Program-made: the position numbers and the translations under genes | Assembly (NCBI RefSeq): GCF_030160235.1 | Contig: NZ_BSNY01000026.1 | Coordinates: 90,782-154,781, forward strand | DNA length: 64,000 nucleotides | Source of the DNA: Mesorhizobium huakuii | GTDB taxonomy: Bacteria; Pseudomonadota; Alphaproteobacteria; Rhizobiales; Rhizobiaceae | Reading direction: 5' to 3' | The notes under the pieces: generated by a model | Seen by the model: only the letters and a program-made list of their open reading frames with translations | Databases searched by the model: none | What the model was told of the DNA's origin: nothing | Part shown: positions 1-8,650 of the stretch, piece after piece | How the letters are laid out: each line of letters opens with the position of its first letter | Position numbering within the stretch: the first letter of the stretch is position 1

Positions 1-1330
1 TGACCAGCGCGATCTGGCCGGCGAGCGACTTCGGCTTCGGCATGCGCTGCAACTTCAGATCCTCGAGCAGCCAGTATTCGATGTCGAAAGCTTCCTGCGC
101 AGGCAGGCCGACATAGGACGACACCGTCGAGGCGCCGCGCATGACGTTGATGGCGTTGACGTAGAACTCGCCCGAGATGCGCGCCGTCGCCTTGTCGCCG
201 GCGAAGGTGAACATGCCGACGCCGGGCATCAGATAGACCACGGCATTGGGATCGCGGATGGCGGGCGAGTCCGGATGCTTGCAGATGTCGTAATAGGCCT
301 GGTAACCGACGCGGTATTCGGCGATGTCGTCGGCGAGGCGGGCGATGACCGCATCGACATCAGGTTTTGCCGGATCGAATTCGATGACCAGCGGGCGGAT
401 CTTGGTGCGCAGGAAATGGTCGGGGCATGAGGTGCCCAGTACCGCCAGCGGGCGCAAATCCCTGGAGTTGACGAATTCGAGCACGGCGGCGGAATCGTCG
501 AAATGGCCGAGCTTGTGGCTCTTCTCCGAGATCAGGCCGCGGATTTTCGGCATCAGTTTCGCCGCGATGGCGCGGCGGGTGGCGGCATCCAGCGACTTGA
601 CCGCTTCGCCGCCGAAAATCGCCAGGCCCTCGGAGCGGCGCTCGAACCACTCGATCGCCTGGTTGATCACCGAAATCGTCGTCTCGTAACATTCCTTGGG
701 CGTGTCGCCCCAGGTGAACAGACCATGGCTTTCGAGGATGACACCCTTGGCGGCGGGATGTTCGAGGCAGAACTTCTCCAGCCACAGGCCAAGCTCGAAG
801 CCTGGCCGCTTCCACGGCAGCCAGCCGATAGCCTCGCCGAATATCTCCTTGGTCAGCGCTTTGGAATCCTTCGCCGCGGCAATCGCGATGATGGCATCGG
901 GATGCATGTGGTCGACGAAAGGCTTCGGCACATAGGCGTGCAGCGGCGTGTCGATCGAGGCCGCGCGCGGATTGAGGTTGAAGGTGCAGTGGGGCAGATA
1001 TCCCACCATCTCGTCCTCATGCTCGACGCCGCGATAAAGGCCTTTCAACGCGCGCAACTTGTCCATGTAGAGCGTGGCAAAACCGTCGAGCTTGATGGAG
1101 GCGCTGTCACCGCCCGAGCCCTTGACCCAGAGCACTTCGACAGTCTCGCCGCTGAGCGGATCCTTCTGCCAGATCTTGGAGGAGGTGTTGCCACCGCCAT
1201 AGTTGGTGACGCGCTTGTCGGAACCCAGCGTGTTCGAGCGATAGACCAGAAGCTCTGGGTCGCTCATCCCCTTGGCTTTCGCATCATCCCACAGATTGGC
1301 AAGGCGCGAGCCGGAGCGCTTGTCGAGCAT
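1..1330 (-). CDS. rhaD: Bifunctional rhamnulose-1-phosphate aldolase / lactaldehyde dehydrogenase, N-terminal part (runs off the left edge)
   Basis: About 443 codons are visible, reading leftward from an ATG at 1330 that is preceded by a strong GGGAGGA ribosome site; the frame stays open to base 1. The protein starts MLDKRSGSRLANLWDDAKAKG. A class II aldolase domain is evident: H141 and H143 in DHMHPD and a further His in ESHGLFTWG fit the zinc site. Full-length members are about 700 aa, with a C-terminal short-chain dehydrogenase domain, which would lie outside the window. The enzyme cleaves L-rhamnulose-1-phosphate to DHAP and lactaldehyde and then oxidises or reduces lactaldehyde. It is divergent from rhaR and the import operon, as in other rhizobial rhamnose loci; the isomerase rhaI is not seen here and may follow downstream to the left. 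Confidence 0.9.
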   Translation of the reverse strand, partial: MLDKRSGSRLANLWDDAKAKGMSDPELLVYRSNTLGSDKRVTNYGGGNTSSKIWQKDPLSGETVEVLWVKGSGGDSASIKLDGFATLYMDKLRALKGLYRGVEHEDEMVGYLPHCTFNLNPRAASIDTPLHAYVPKPFVDHMHPDAIIAIAAAKDSKALTKEIFGEAIGWLPWKRPGFELGLWLEKFCLEHPAAKGVILESHGLFTWGDTPKECYETTISVINQAIEWFERRSEGLAIFGGEAVKSLDAATRRAIAAKLMPKIRGLISEKSHKLGHFDDSAAVLEFVNSRDLRPLAVLGTSCPDHFLRTKIRPLVIEFDPAKPDVDAVIARLADDIAEYRVGYQAYYDICKHPDSPAIRDPNAVVYLMPGVGMFTFAGDKATARISGEFYVNAINVMRGASTVSSYVGLPAQEAFDIEYWLLEDLKLQRMPKPKSLAGQIALV

Positions 1331-1422
1331 AGGTATCCTCCCTGGGACGCAAAAAGCCGCGGTCCATTTTGCCCGGAATGTCTACGCAAGCGCCTCGCTT
1401 GTCAATCATAAACGATCAAGAT

Positions 1423-1459
1423 CGATCATATTGCACTGCACAATGAAATTATATGATCG
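1423..1459. promoter_or_regulatory. Inverted repeat in the rhaD/rhaR divergent promoter region, candidate RhaR operator
   Basis: The 184-bp gap between the rhaD and rhaR start codons is AT-rich and holds a perfect 9-bp inverted repeat, CGATCATAT at 1423-1431 and ATATGATCG at 1451-1459, separated by 19 nt. DeoR-family repressors commonly bind such repeats near their own promoter. Assignment to RhaR is inference from position. Confidence 0.5.
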
Positions 1460-1514
1460 GAAATGATTGACACTGCTCGTTTTGAGTGCCTAGATGGCCA
1501 GGCAGGGAGGAACC

Positions 1515-2318
1515 ATGCACGAAAAAGAGCGCCACAGGATCATTCTGTCCGCCGTCCAGGAAAAGCCTGTGGTGACGGTGCAGGAGATGGTCGACCTGAC
1601 GGAGTCCTCCGAGGCGACGATCCGGCGCGACATCGCGGCCCTGCATGTGCAGAAGCGCCTGCGCCGGGTGCGCGGTGGCGCCGAGGCGATCTCGCCGCCG
1701 CAGTTCATCGGCCTCGCCGGCCGGCCCTTTTCCGTCAACGAAACGATCAACGCTTCGCAGAAGCGCGCGATCGCCCGAGAAGCGGTCGAATTGTGCGGGG
1801 ATGGCGAGCCGATCATCATCAATGGCGGCACCACCACCTTCCAGATGGTGCATTTCCTGACCGGGCGGCGCATGCCGATCTTCACCAATTCGTTCCCGAT
1901 CGCCGAGCATCTGCTCAAGCACTCGAAGAACACGGTGATGCTGTCGGGCGGCACCATCTATCGCGAGCAGAACATCATCCTGTCGCCCTTCGACAATGAC
2001 GTGACGCGCAATTTCTATGCGCGCCGCATGTTCATGGGCGCGCAAGGACTGGGACCGCTCGGCCTGATGGAAGGCGACCCTTTGCTGATCCAGGCCGAGC
2101 AGAAGCTGATCGACCAGGCCGACGAACTGGTGGTGCTGGTCGACTCCTCGAAATTCCGTAAGCGCTCCAGCCTGATCCTGTGCGGCCTGTCGCGCATCGC
2201 CACCGTCATCACCGATGACGGCATCGAGGATCGCGAAGCCAAGATGTTGGAGACCGCTGGCGTGACGCTGATCGTCGCCCGCAAGACGGCAAAGGAAGAA
2301 TCTTCACTGCAGGCCTGA
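1515..2318 (+). CDS. rhaR: DeoR-family transcriptional regulator of rhamnose utilisation
   Basis: A 267-aa regulator starting MHEKERHRIILSAVQEK. An in-frame ATG at 1494 is upstream, but the ATG at 1515 has GGGAGGAA at the right distance and gives the normal DeoR N-terminus. Residues about 5-60 form the DeoR winged helix (VTVQEMVDLTESSEATIRRD, then LRRVRGGAE). The rest is the DeoR C-terminal sensor domain, a ribose-5-phosphate-isomerase-like fold, with the GGTTTFQ and SGGTIYR loops that normally bind a phosphosugar. It lies first in the rhaRSTPQUK array and divergent to rhaD. Negative control by a rhamnose-derived phosphosugar is known for the rhizobial homologue type and inferred here. Confidence 0.88.
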   Translation: MHEKERHRIILSAVQEKPVVTVQEMVDLTESSEATIRRDIAALHVQKRLRRVRGGAEAISPPQFIGLAGRPFSVNETINASQKRAIAREAVELCGDGEPIIINGGTTTFQMVHFLTGRRMPIFTNSFPIAEHLLKHSKNTVMLSGGTIYREQNIILSPFDNDVTRNFYARRMFMGAQGLGPLGLMEGDPLLIQAEQKLIDQADELVVLVDSSKFRKRSSLILCGLSRIATVITDDGIEDREAKMLETAGVTLIVARKTAKEESSLQA

Positions 2319-2372
2319 GACACCTCACGCCCGCAGCGGCGATGGAATGCAACGCTCAAGGGAGGATATACG

Positions 2373-3368
2373 ATGAGCTTTTTGAAGAAATTGATGGTGA
2401 CGGCCGCATTCTCGGCCGCCATGTTCGTGAATGCCGCCTATGCCGAGAACGTCAAGATCGCACTGGTGGTGAAGTCGCTCGGCAATGGCTTCTTCGACGC
2501 CGCCAACAAGGGCGCCGAAGAGGCGGCCAAGGAACTCGGTGATGTCGACATCATCTATACCGGCCCGACCAAGGCAACCGCCGAGGCGCAGATCGAAGTG
2601 GTCAATTCGCTGATCGCGCAGAAGGTCAACGCCATCGCCATTTCCGCCAATGACGCCGACGCGCTGGTGCCGGTGCTGAAGAAGGCCATGGAGCGCGGCA
2701 TCACCGTCATCTCGTGGGATTCCGGTGTCGCCAAGGAAGGCCGTCAACTGCATCTCAACCCGTCCGACACCGGCCTGATCGGCGAGACCATCATCAAGCT
2801 CGCCGCCGACTATCTGCCGGAAGGTGGCGATGTCGCCATCCTGTCGGCCTCCTCGACCGCGACCAACCAGAACGCCTGGATCGATGCGGCCAAGAAGGTG
2901 CTGCCGGAGAAATTCCCCAAGATCAAGCTCGTCGCCACCGTCTATGGCGATGACGATTCCGCCAAGAGCACCGACGAAGCCAAGGGCCTGCTGAAGTCCT
3001 ATCCGAACCTCAAGGCGATCATCGCGCCGACCACCGTCGGCGTCGTCGCCGCCGCCCAGGTCGTCACCGACGAGAAGCTGATCGGCAAGGTCAATGTCAC
3101 GGGCCTCGCGCTGCCGTCCGAGTTCAAGAAGTTCATCGACAACGGGGCCAGCCAGGCGGTCGCGCTGTGGAACCCGATCGACCTCGGCTACTCGGCCGTC
3201 TACCTCGCCCACGACCTGGCGGTGAAGAAGGAAGAGGCCAAGCCCGGTGCGACGCTGTCGATCGGCCGTGTCGGCAAGGTCACGCTCGACGATACCAACT
3301 CGGCCGCGATGGCTCCGCCCTTCCAGTTCGACAAGACCAACATCGAGAAGTTCTCCAAGATCTATTGA
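2373..3368 (+). CDS. rhaS: Rhamnose ABC transporter, periplasmic substrate-binding protein
   Basis: A 331-aa protein with a cleavable Sec signal peptide (MSFLKKLMVTAAFSAAMFVNAAYA) followed by a periplasmic-binding-protein type I fold of the sugar-binding family: KIALVVKSLGNGFFDAANKG at the start, then AIAISANDADALVPVLKKA and VISWDSGV. An AGGGAGGATATACG ribosome site precedes the ATG. It captures L-rhamnose in the periplasm and delivers it to the RhaPQ/RhaT importer encoded immediately downstream. The size is normal for the family. Rhamnose specificity is taken from the locus, not from visible ligand residues. Confidence 0.92.
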   Translation: MSFLKKLMVTAAFSAAMFVNAAYAENVKIALVVKSLGNGFFDAANKGAEEAAKELGDVDIIYTGPTKATAEAQIEVVNSLIAQKVNAIAISANDADALVPVLKKAMERGITVISWDSGVAKEGRQLHLNPSDTGLIGETIIKLAADYLPEGGDVAILSASSTATNQNAWIDAAKKVLPEKFPKIKLVATVYGDDDSAKSTDEAKGLLKSYPNLKAIIAPTTVGVVAAAQVVTDEKLIGKVNVTGLALPSEFKKFIDNGASQAVALWNPIDLGYSAVYLAHDLAVKKEEAKPGATLSIGRVGKVTLDDTNSAAMAPPFQFDKTNIEKFSKIY

Positions 3369-3452
3369 TCTCAGACCCTCTCAAGCTGTCGCGGCGGGGC
3401 TCACGTCCCGCCGCGGCTTCAAACGGACCTTGTTTCAGGGCTTGATACGACC

Positions 3453-4994
3453 ATGGACACGACAGCCCAGCACGGCACGGTGAAGGAGGGGCCAGCGGCC
3501 TCCACGCCACGCCTGACGCTGTCCGGCATCTCCAAGAGTTTCCCCGGTGTGCGCGCGCTGCACAATGTCAGCCTGTCGCTCTATCCTGGCCAGGTGACGG
3601 CGCTGATCGGCGAGAACGGCGCCGGCAAGTCGACGCTGGTCAAGATCATGACGGGCATCTACCAGCCGGATTCGGGCACTATCAGCATCGACGGCCAGGC
3701 TGTCGCCTTGCACAGTGCGCATGCCGCCTTCGGCCATGGCGTCACAGCCATCCATCAGGAAACGGTGCTGTTCGATGATCTGAGCGTCGCCGAAAATATC
3801 TTTCTCGGCCACGCGCCGCGCACACGGCTAGGCACCATCGACTGGCGCACGATGCGGAAAGATGCGCGCGAAGTGCTCGACACCATGCATGCCGGCCATA
3901 TCGACGCCGATGCGCGTCTGAAGGACCTCGGCATCGCCAACAAGCATCTGGTCGCGGTGGCGCGCGCCATGTCGATCGACGCGCAGATCGTCATCATGGA
4001 CGAGCCGACCGCCGCGCTTTCGATGAAGGAGATCGAGGAGCTGTTTTTGCTCATCGAATTCCTCAAGGAGGAAGGCAAGGCGATCCTGTTCATCAGCCAC
4101 AAGTTCGACGAGATCTACCGCATCGCCGACCGCTACACGGTGTTCCGCGACGGCGAGATGGTCGGCGAAGGGCTGATCAAGGATGCCGGCCAGAGCCAGA
4201 TCGTGCGCATGATGGTCGGTCGCTCGGTCGATCATATCTTTCCGCAGCGCAAGGCCGAGATCGGCGCGCCGATGCTGTCGGTCTCCGGCCTGTCGCACCC
4301 AACCGAATTCAACGATATCGGCTTCGAGCTGCACAAGGGCGAAATCCTCGGCTTCTACGGCCTCGTCGGCGCCGGGCGCAGCGAGGTGATGCAGGCGATA
4401 TCGGGCATCACCCGAACCTCTGGCGGCACAATCACGCTGGAAGGCAAGGTGATCGCGCCGAAATCGGCGGCGGATTCGATCGAGGCGGGCATCGTCTATG
4501 TGCCGGAGGAACGCGGCAAGCAGGGCGTGGTGATCGGCCTGCCAATTTTCCAGAACGTCTCGCTGCCCTCGCTCAAGCGTACCTCCAAGTCAGGCTTTCT
4601 GCGGCTGGCTGAGGAATTTTCGCTCGCCCGCTCCTACACCGAGCGGCTTGACCTCAGGGCCTCCTCGCTCAGCCAGGATGTCGGCACGCTGTCGGGCGGC
4701 AACCAGCAGAAGATCGTCATCGCCAAGTGGCTGGCGACAGCGCCAAAGGTGATCATCCTGGACGAGCCGACCAAGGGCATCGACATCGGTTCCAAGGCGG
4801 CCGTACACGGCTTCATGGCCGAGTTGGTGGCGCAGGGCCTGTCGGTGATCATGGTGTCGTCGGAACTGCCGGAGATTCTCGGCATGTCGGACCGCGTCGT
4901 GGTCATGCGCGAGGGGCTTGTCGCGGCGGTCTATGACAATAAGGGGCTGGACGCCGAGACGCTGGTCCGGACGGCAGCGGGGATCGCGGCATGA
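3453..4994 (+). CDS. rhaT: Rhamnose ABC transporter, duplicated ATP-binding subunit
   Basis: A 513-aa cytoplasmic ATPase with two tandem ABC domains, the layout of sugar importers such as RbsA/XylG. Domain 1 has Walker [10 protein letters not shown] and Walker B VIMDEPTAAL. Domain 2 has a degenerate P-loop (GLVGAGRSE), a clean signature LSGGNQQK and Walker B VIILDEPTKGID. The degenerate second P-loop is usual for this family, so it is not a defect. It follows rhaS after 84 bp, and its 3' end overlaps rhaP by 4 bp (ATGA), implying translational coupling. The name follows the rhizobial rhaRSTPQUK nomenclature and is unrelated to the E. coli RhaT permease. Confidence 0.92.
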   Translation: MDTTAQHGTVKEGPAASTPRLTLSGISKSFPGVRALHNVSLSLYPGQVTALIGENGAGKSTLVKIMTGIYQPDSGTISIDGQAVALHSAHAAFGHGVTAIHQETVLFDDLSVAENIFLGHAPRTRLGTIDWRTMRKDAREVLDTMHAGHIDADARLKDLGIANKHLVAVARAMSIDAQIVIMDEPTAALSMKEIEELFLLIEFLKEEGKAILFISHKFDEIYRIADRYTVFRDGEMVGEGLIKDAGQSQIVRMMVGRSVDHIFPQRKAEIGAPMLSVSGLSHPTEFNDIGFELHKGEILGFYGLVGAGRSEVMQAISGITRTSGGTITLEGKVIAPKSAADSIEAGIVYVPEERGKQGVVIGLPIFQNVSLPSLKRTSKSGFLRLAEEFSLARSYTERLDLRASSLSQDVGTLSGGNQQKIVIAKWLATAPKVIILDEPTKGIDIGSKAAVHGFMAELVAQGLSVIMVSSELPEILGMSDRVVVMREGLVAAVYDNKGLDAETLVRTAAGIAA

Positions 4995-5968
4995 AAGCCT
5001 TTCTCAAATACCGCGAGATCTGGCTGGCCGCGGCGATCATTGTCTTGATCGGGCTGATCTCGACCCGCTTCCCGGCCTTCGCCGACCCCGGCAATCTGCG
5101 CCAGGTGTTCAACGACACTTCGATCCTGATGATCCTGGCGCTCGGCCAGATGGTGGTCATCCTGACCCGCTCGATCGACCTGTCGATGGCCTCCAATCTC
5201 TGCTTCAGCGGCATGGTGGTGGCGATGCTGAACGCCGCGCATCCGGCGATCCCGATCCCGCTGCTGATCGTCATCGCGCTCGCCGTCGGGCTGGTGCTCG
5301 GCGCCATCAACGGCCTTCTGGTGTGGCGGCTGAACATTCCTTCGATCGTGGTGACTTTGGGCACGCTCACCATCTATCGCGGCGCCACCTTCGTCCTGTC
5401 CGGCGGCGCCTGGGTCAATGCCGACAAGATGAGCCCGGATTTCATCGGCTTCCAGCGCGCCGCGTTCCTCGGCATTCCGGTGCTGTCATGGATCGCCATC
5501 CTGGTCATCGCGCTGTTCTTCGTGCTGATGACACGCACCGCGCTCGGCCGCTCGATCTACGCCATAGGCGTCAACCCGACGGCGTCGGTCTATACCGGCA
5601 TCGATGTCGGCCGCACGAAATTCATCGTCTTCTGCATCTCGGGCATGATCGGCGGGCTTGCCGGCTATCTCTGGATCTCGCGCTACGTCATCGCCTCGGT
5701 CGAAGTCGCCAACGGCTATGAGCTCAACATCATCGCGGCCTGCGTCATCGGCGGCATCTCGATCGCCGGCGGCATCGGCTCGGTCGGCGGCGCGGTGCTC
5801 GGCGCCCTGTTCCTCGGCATCATCTCCAACGCGCTGCCGGTCATCAACATCTCGCCCTTCTGGCAGATGGCGATTTCGGGCAGCGCCATCATCCTGGCCG
5901 TCGTGCTCAACGCGCGCGGTGAACGCCAGCAAGGCCGCATCATCCTGAGAAAGGTGGAGGCGGCATGA
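4991..5968 (+). CDS. rhaP: Rhamnose ABC transporter permease (first)
   Basis: A 325-aa hydrophobic protein of the branched-chain/ribose permease family (BPD_transp_2), with about 8-10 membrane segments. It starts MKAFLKYREIWLAAAIIVL and carries the conserved loop LALGQMVVILTRSIDLSMAS and the glycine-rich CVIGGISIAGGIGSVGGAVLG. The start overlaps the rhaT stop by 4 bp and the end overlaps rhaQ by 4 bp. It forms one half of the heterodimeric inner-membrane channel with RhaQ. Confidence 0.9.
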   Translation: MKAFLKYREIWLAAAIIVLIGLISTRFPAFADPGNLRQVFNDTSILMILALGQMVVILTRSIDLSMASNLCFSGMVVAMLNAAHPAIPIPLLIVIALAVGLVLGAINGLLVWRLNIPSIVVTLGTLTIYRGATFVLSGGAWVNADKMSPDFIGFQRAAFLGIPVLSWIAILVIALFFVLMTRTALGRSIYAIGVNPTASVYTGIDVGRTKFIVFCISGMIGGLAGYLWISRYVIASVEVANGYELNIIAACVIGGISIAGGIGSVGGAVLGALFLGIISNALPVINISPFWQMAISGSAIILAVVLNARGERQQGRIILRKVEAA

Positions 5969-6960
5969 CCGACATCCCTGCCCCGCGCCACATCCCCGAC
6001 CGGCTCGACAAGCCGTTTCGCTCGGCGATCTTTTCCTGGGAGGCTCTGCTGGTCGTGGTGGCTATCGCCATCTTTGCAATCAACAGCTTTGCCTCGCCCT
6101 ATTTCCTCGACCCTTATTCGCTGTCGGACCTGACCTTCAATTTCACCGAGAAGGGCCTCATCGCCTTTGCCATGGCGTTGCTGATCATTTCGGGCGAAAT
6201 CGACCTGTCGGTGGCCGCGATCATCGCACTGGCTTCGACCATGATGGGCATGGCGGTGCAAGCGGGTGCGGGCACGCCGGTGCTGGTGCTGATCGGCATC
6301 GTCGTAGGCCTCGGCTGCGGCGCCTTCAACGGGCTGCTGGTGACACGGCTCGGCCTGCCGTCGATCGTCGTAACCATCGGCACGATGAGCCTGTTTCGCG
6401 GCATCGCCTTCATCATTCTCGGCGACCAGGCCTATAAGGGCTATCCTGAAAGCTTCGCCTTCTTCGGCCAGGGCTATGTCTGGTGGGTGGTGTCGTTCGA
6501 GCTGGTGCTCTTCCTCATCGCGGCGGTCGTCTACTGGTTCCTCCTGCACCGCACGAGCTTCGGCCGCCGCGTCTTTGCCATCGGCAACAATCCGGTCGCG
6601 GCGCAGTTTTCCGGCGTGCGCGTCGGCCGCATCAAGTTCATCCTGTTCTGCCTGACCGGGCTGATGTCGGGTATAGCCTCGGTGCTGATCACCTCGCGGC
6701 TCGGCTCGACACGGCCCTCGATCGCGCAAGGCTATGAGCTGGAAGTCATCACCATGGTGGTGCTTGGCGGCGTCAGCATTCTGGGCGGCGCCGGCAGCAT
6801 TGTCGGCGTCGTGCTCGCCGCCTTCATCATGGGGCTGGTGACGTTCGGGCTCGGCCTGCTCAACGTGCCCGGCATCGTCATGTCGATCTTCATCGGCCTG
6901 CTGCTGATCATCGTCATCGCGCTGCCTATCGTCTGGCGGCGACTGCGTGGTAGCAGCTGA
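5965..6960 (+). CDS. rhaQ: Rhamnose ABC transporter permease (second)
   Basis: A 331-aa permease paralogous to RhaP (BPD_transp_2 family) with a longer N-terminal cytoplasmic tail ([20 protein letters not shown]). The hallmark [20 protein letters not shown] and [17 protein letters not shown] motifs are present. The start is translationally coupled to rhaP through ATGA, and the stop TGA shares a base with the rhaU ATG. It is expected to pair with RhaP in the inner membrane. Confidence 0.9.
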   Translation: MTDIPAPRHIPDRLDKPFRSAIFSWEALLVVVAIAIFAINSFASPYFLDPYSLSDLTFNFTEKGLIAFAMALLIISGEIDLSVAAIIALASTMMGMAVQAGAGTPVLVLIGIVVGLGCGAFNGLLVTRLGLPSIVVTIGTMSLFRGIAFIILGDQAYKGYPESFAFFGQGYVWWVVSFELVLFLIAAVVYWFLLHRTSFGRRVFAIGNNPVAAQFSGVRVGRIKFILFCLTGLMSGIASVLITSRLGSTRPSIAQGYELEVITMVVLGGVSILGGAGSIVGVVLAAFIMGLVTFGLGLLNVPGIVMSIFIGLLLIIVIALPIVWRRLRGSS

Positions 6961-7277
6961 TGCCTGAGAAATACGCGTTCAAGATGAAGCTGAAACCGGG
7001 CATGAAGGCCGAGTACAGGAAGCGCCATGACGAGATCTGGCCGTCGCTGATCGCGCTGTTGAAACAGGCCGGCGTGTCCGACTATTCGATCCATCTCGAT
7101 GAAGAGACCGACATCCTGTTCGGCGTACTGTGGCGGCGGGACGATCATGGCATGGCCGAATTGCCTGGGCATCCGGTGATGCAGCGCTGGTGGGCACACA
7201 TGGCCGACATCATGGAAACCAGGCCTGATAATGAGCCAGTGGCCGTGCCGTTGGAAACCGTGTTCCATATGGCATGA
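6960..7277 (+). CDS. rhaU: L-rhamnose mutarotase
   Basis: A 105-aa protein of the L-rhamnose mutarotase family (dimeric alpha/beta barrel, DUF718): [20 protein letters not shown], then [25 protein letters not shown] and the C-terminal [17 protein letters not shown] block rich in the Trp and His residues that line the active site. It interconverts alpha and beta anomers of rhamnose so that the kinase/isomerase branch receives the right form. It overlaps rhaQ by one base (TGATG) and rhaK by 4 bp. Confidence 0.93.
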   Translation: MPEKYAFKMKLKPGMKAEYRKRHDEIWPSLIALLKQAGVSDYSIHLDEETDILFGVLWRRDDHGMAELPGHPVMQRWWAHMADIMETRPDNEPVAVPLETVFHMA

Positions 7278-8650
7278 GTGCTCTGCGCCACATCGCCGTC
7301 ATCGACATCGGCAAGACCAACGCCAAGGTGGCGCTGGTCGATCTCGCCACGTCGAGCGAGGTGGCGCTGCGCCGCATGGCCAATGCCGTCGCTACGGAGG
7401 GCCCCTACCCGCATCACGATGTCGAGCGCCTTTGGGCCTTCATCCTGGCCAGCCTCAGGGACATCAACCGTGAACAGCACATCGACGCCATCTCGATCAC
7501 CACCCACGGTGCGACTGGCGTACTGGTCGACTCATCTGGCGAACTGGTGCTGCCGGTGCTCGACTATGAGTTCGACGGCCCCGACAGGCTGGCGGCGGAC
7601 TATGATGCGATCCGCCCGCCTTTCGCCGAGACCGGTACGCCACGCCTGCCGCTCGGCCTCAATCTCGGCGCGCAGTTCTTCTGGCAGCAGAAGCGTTTTC
7701 CAGCCGAGTTCGCGCATGCGACCACCATTCTGATGTACCCGCAATATTGGGCGCTGCGCCTGACTGGGGTCGCCGCGAACGAGGTGACTTCGCTGGGCTG
7801 CCACACCGATCTGTGGAACCCGTGGACAGCTGACTTTTCGTCGCTGGTCGATCGGTTGGATTGGCGCGGCCTGATGGCACCGGTGCGGCCGGCCAGGGAC
7901 CGCCTCGGTCCAATCCTGCCAGCGCTTGCCGCGCGCACCGGCCTTGATCCGCAAACGCTGGTGTTCTGCGGTCTGCACGATTCCAACGCCTCGCTGCTGC
8001 CACATCTTCTCTCCGATGCGCCACCCTTCTCGGTCGTCTCGACCGGCACCTGGGTGGTGTCGATGGCGGTCGGCGGCAGACCGGTCAAGCTCGACCCGGC
8101 GCGCGACACGCTGGTCAATGTCAATGCGCTTGGCGACCCCGTCCCCTCGGCCCGTTTCATGGGCGGGCGCGAGTTTTCCGTGCTGACGGAAAGCCGGCCG
8201 GAGACTTGGAGCAACGATGATGTCCGGGCCGTGCTCGCGCGAAAGACTTTGCTGCTGCCGTCGACGCAGCAGGGATCAGGGCCGTTCCCGCATGCGGCCG
8301 CGATATGGCTTGATGCCGACAGTATGAACAATGGCCAGCGCTTTGCCGCCATCTCGTTCTATCTGGCGCTAATGACGGCGACCTGCCTTGAGCTGATCGG
8401 GGCTGATGGCCCAACCACGGTCGAAGGCCCCTTTGCCCGCAACCAGCTGTTTGTCGGCATGCTGGCCGCAGCGACCGCACGCGGTGTCGTCGCATCCGAG
8501 GCCGCCACCGGCACCAGCATCGGTGCGGCACTGCTGGCGTCCGATCAGGTCACGGCCCGTGGCAAGGGGGAAAGAACAGAGCCGCCGACCGACCCGGCCT
8601 GGGCCGACTATACCAGCGCGTGGCGCGCGGCGGTCGAAGCGCGGGGCTGA
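7274..8650 (+). CDS. rhaK: Rhamnulokinase / FGGY-family carbohydrate kinase
   Basis: A 458-aa FGGY kinase. The N-terminal phosphate-1 loop [17 protein letters not shown] and the later phosphate-2-like [13 protein letters not shown] mark the ASKHA fold. It phosphorylates L-rhamnulose, feeding RhaD. In Rhizobium leguminosarum the corresponding kinase is also needed for transport through the RhaSTPQ importer (literature knowledge, not visible here). Last gene of the operon; the start overlaps rhaU by 4 bp. It converges with the racemase gene: the two stop codons abut in TGATCA at 8648-8653 with no terminator space between them. Confidence 0.9.
   Translation: MSALRHIAVIDIGKTNAKVALVDLATSSEVALRRMANAVATEGPYPHHDVERLWAFILASLRDINREQHIDAISITTHGATGVLVDSSGELVLPVLDYEFDGPDRLAADYDAIRPPFAETGTPRLPLGLNLGAQFFWQQKRFPAEFAHATTILMYPQYWALRLTGVAANEVTSLGCHTDLWNPWTADFSSLVDRLDWRGLMAPVRPARDRLGPILPALAARTGLDPQTLVFCGLHDSNASLLPHLLSDAPPFSVVSTGTWVVSMAVGGRPVKLDPARDTLVNVNALGDPVPSARFMGGREFSVLTESRPETWSNDDVRAVLARKTLLLPSTQQGSGPFPHAAAIWLDADSMNNGQRFAAISFYLALMTATCLELIGADGPTTVEGPFARNQLFVGMLAAATARGVVASEAATGTSIGAALLASDQVTARGKGERTEPPTDPAWADYTSAWRAAVEARG

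Noticed and set aside
3453-4994. Degenerate second P-loop in RhaT (and GguA) as a broken ATPase
   Set aside because: This asymmetry is normal in duplicated sugar-importer ATPases of the RbsA/XylG type.
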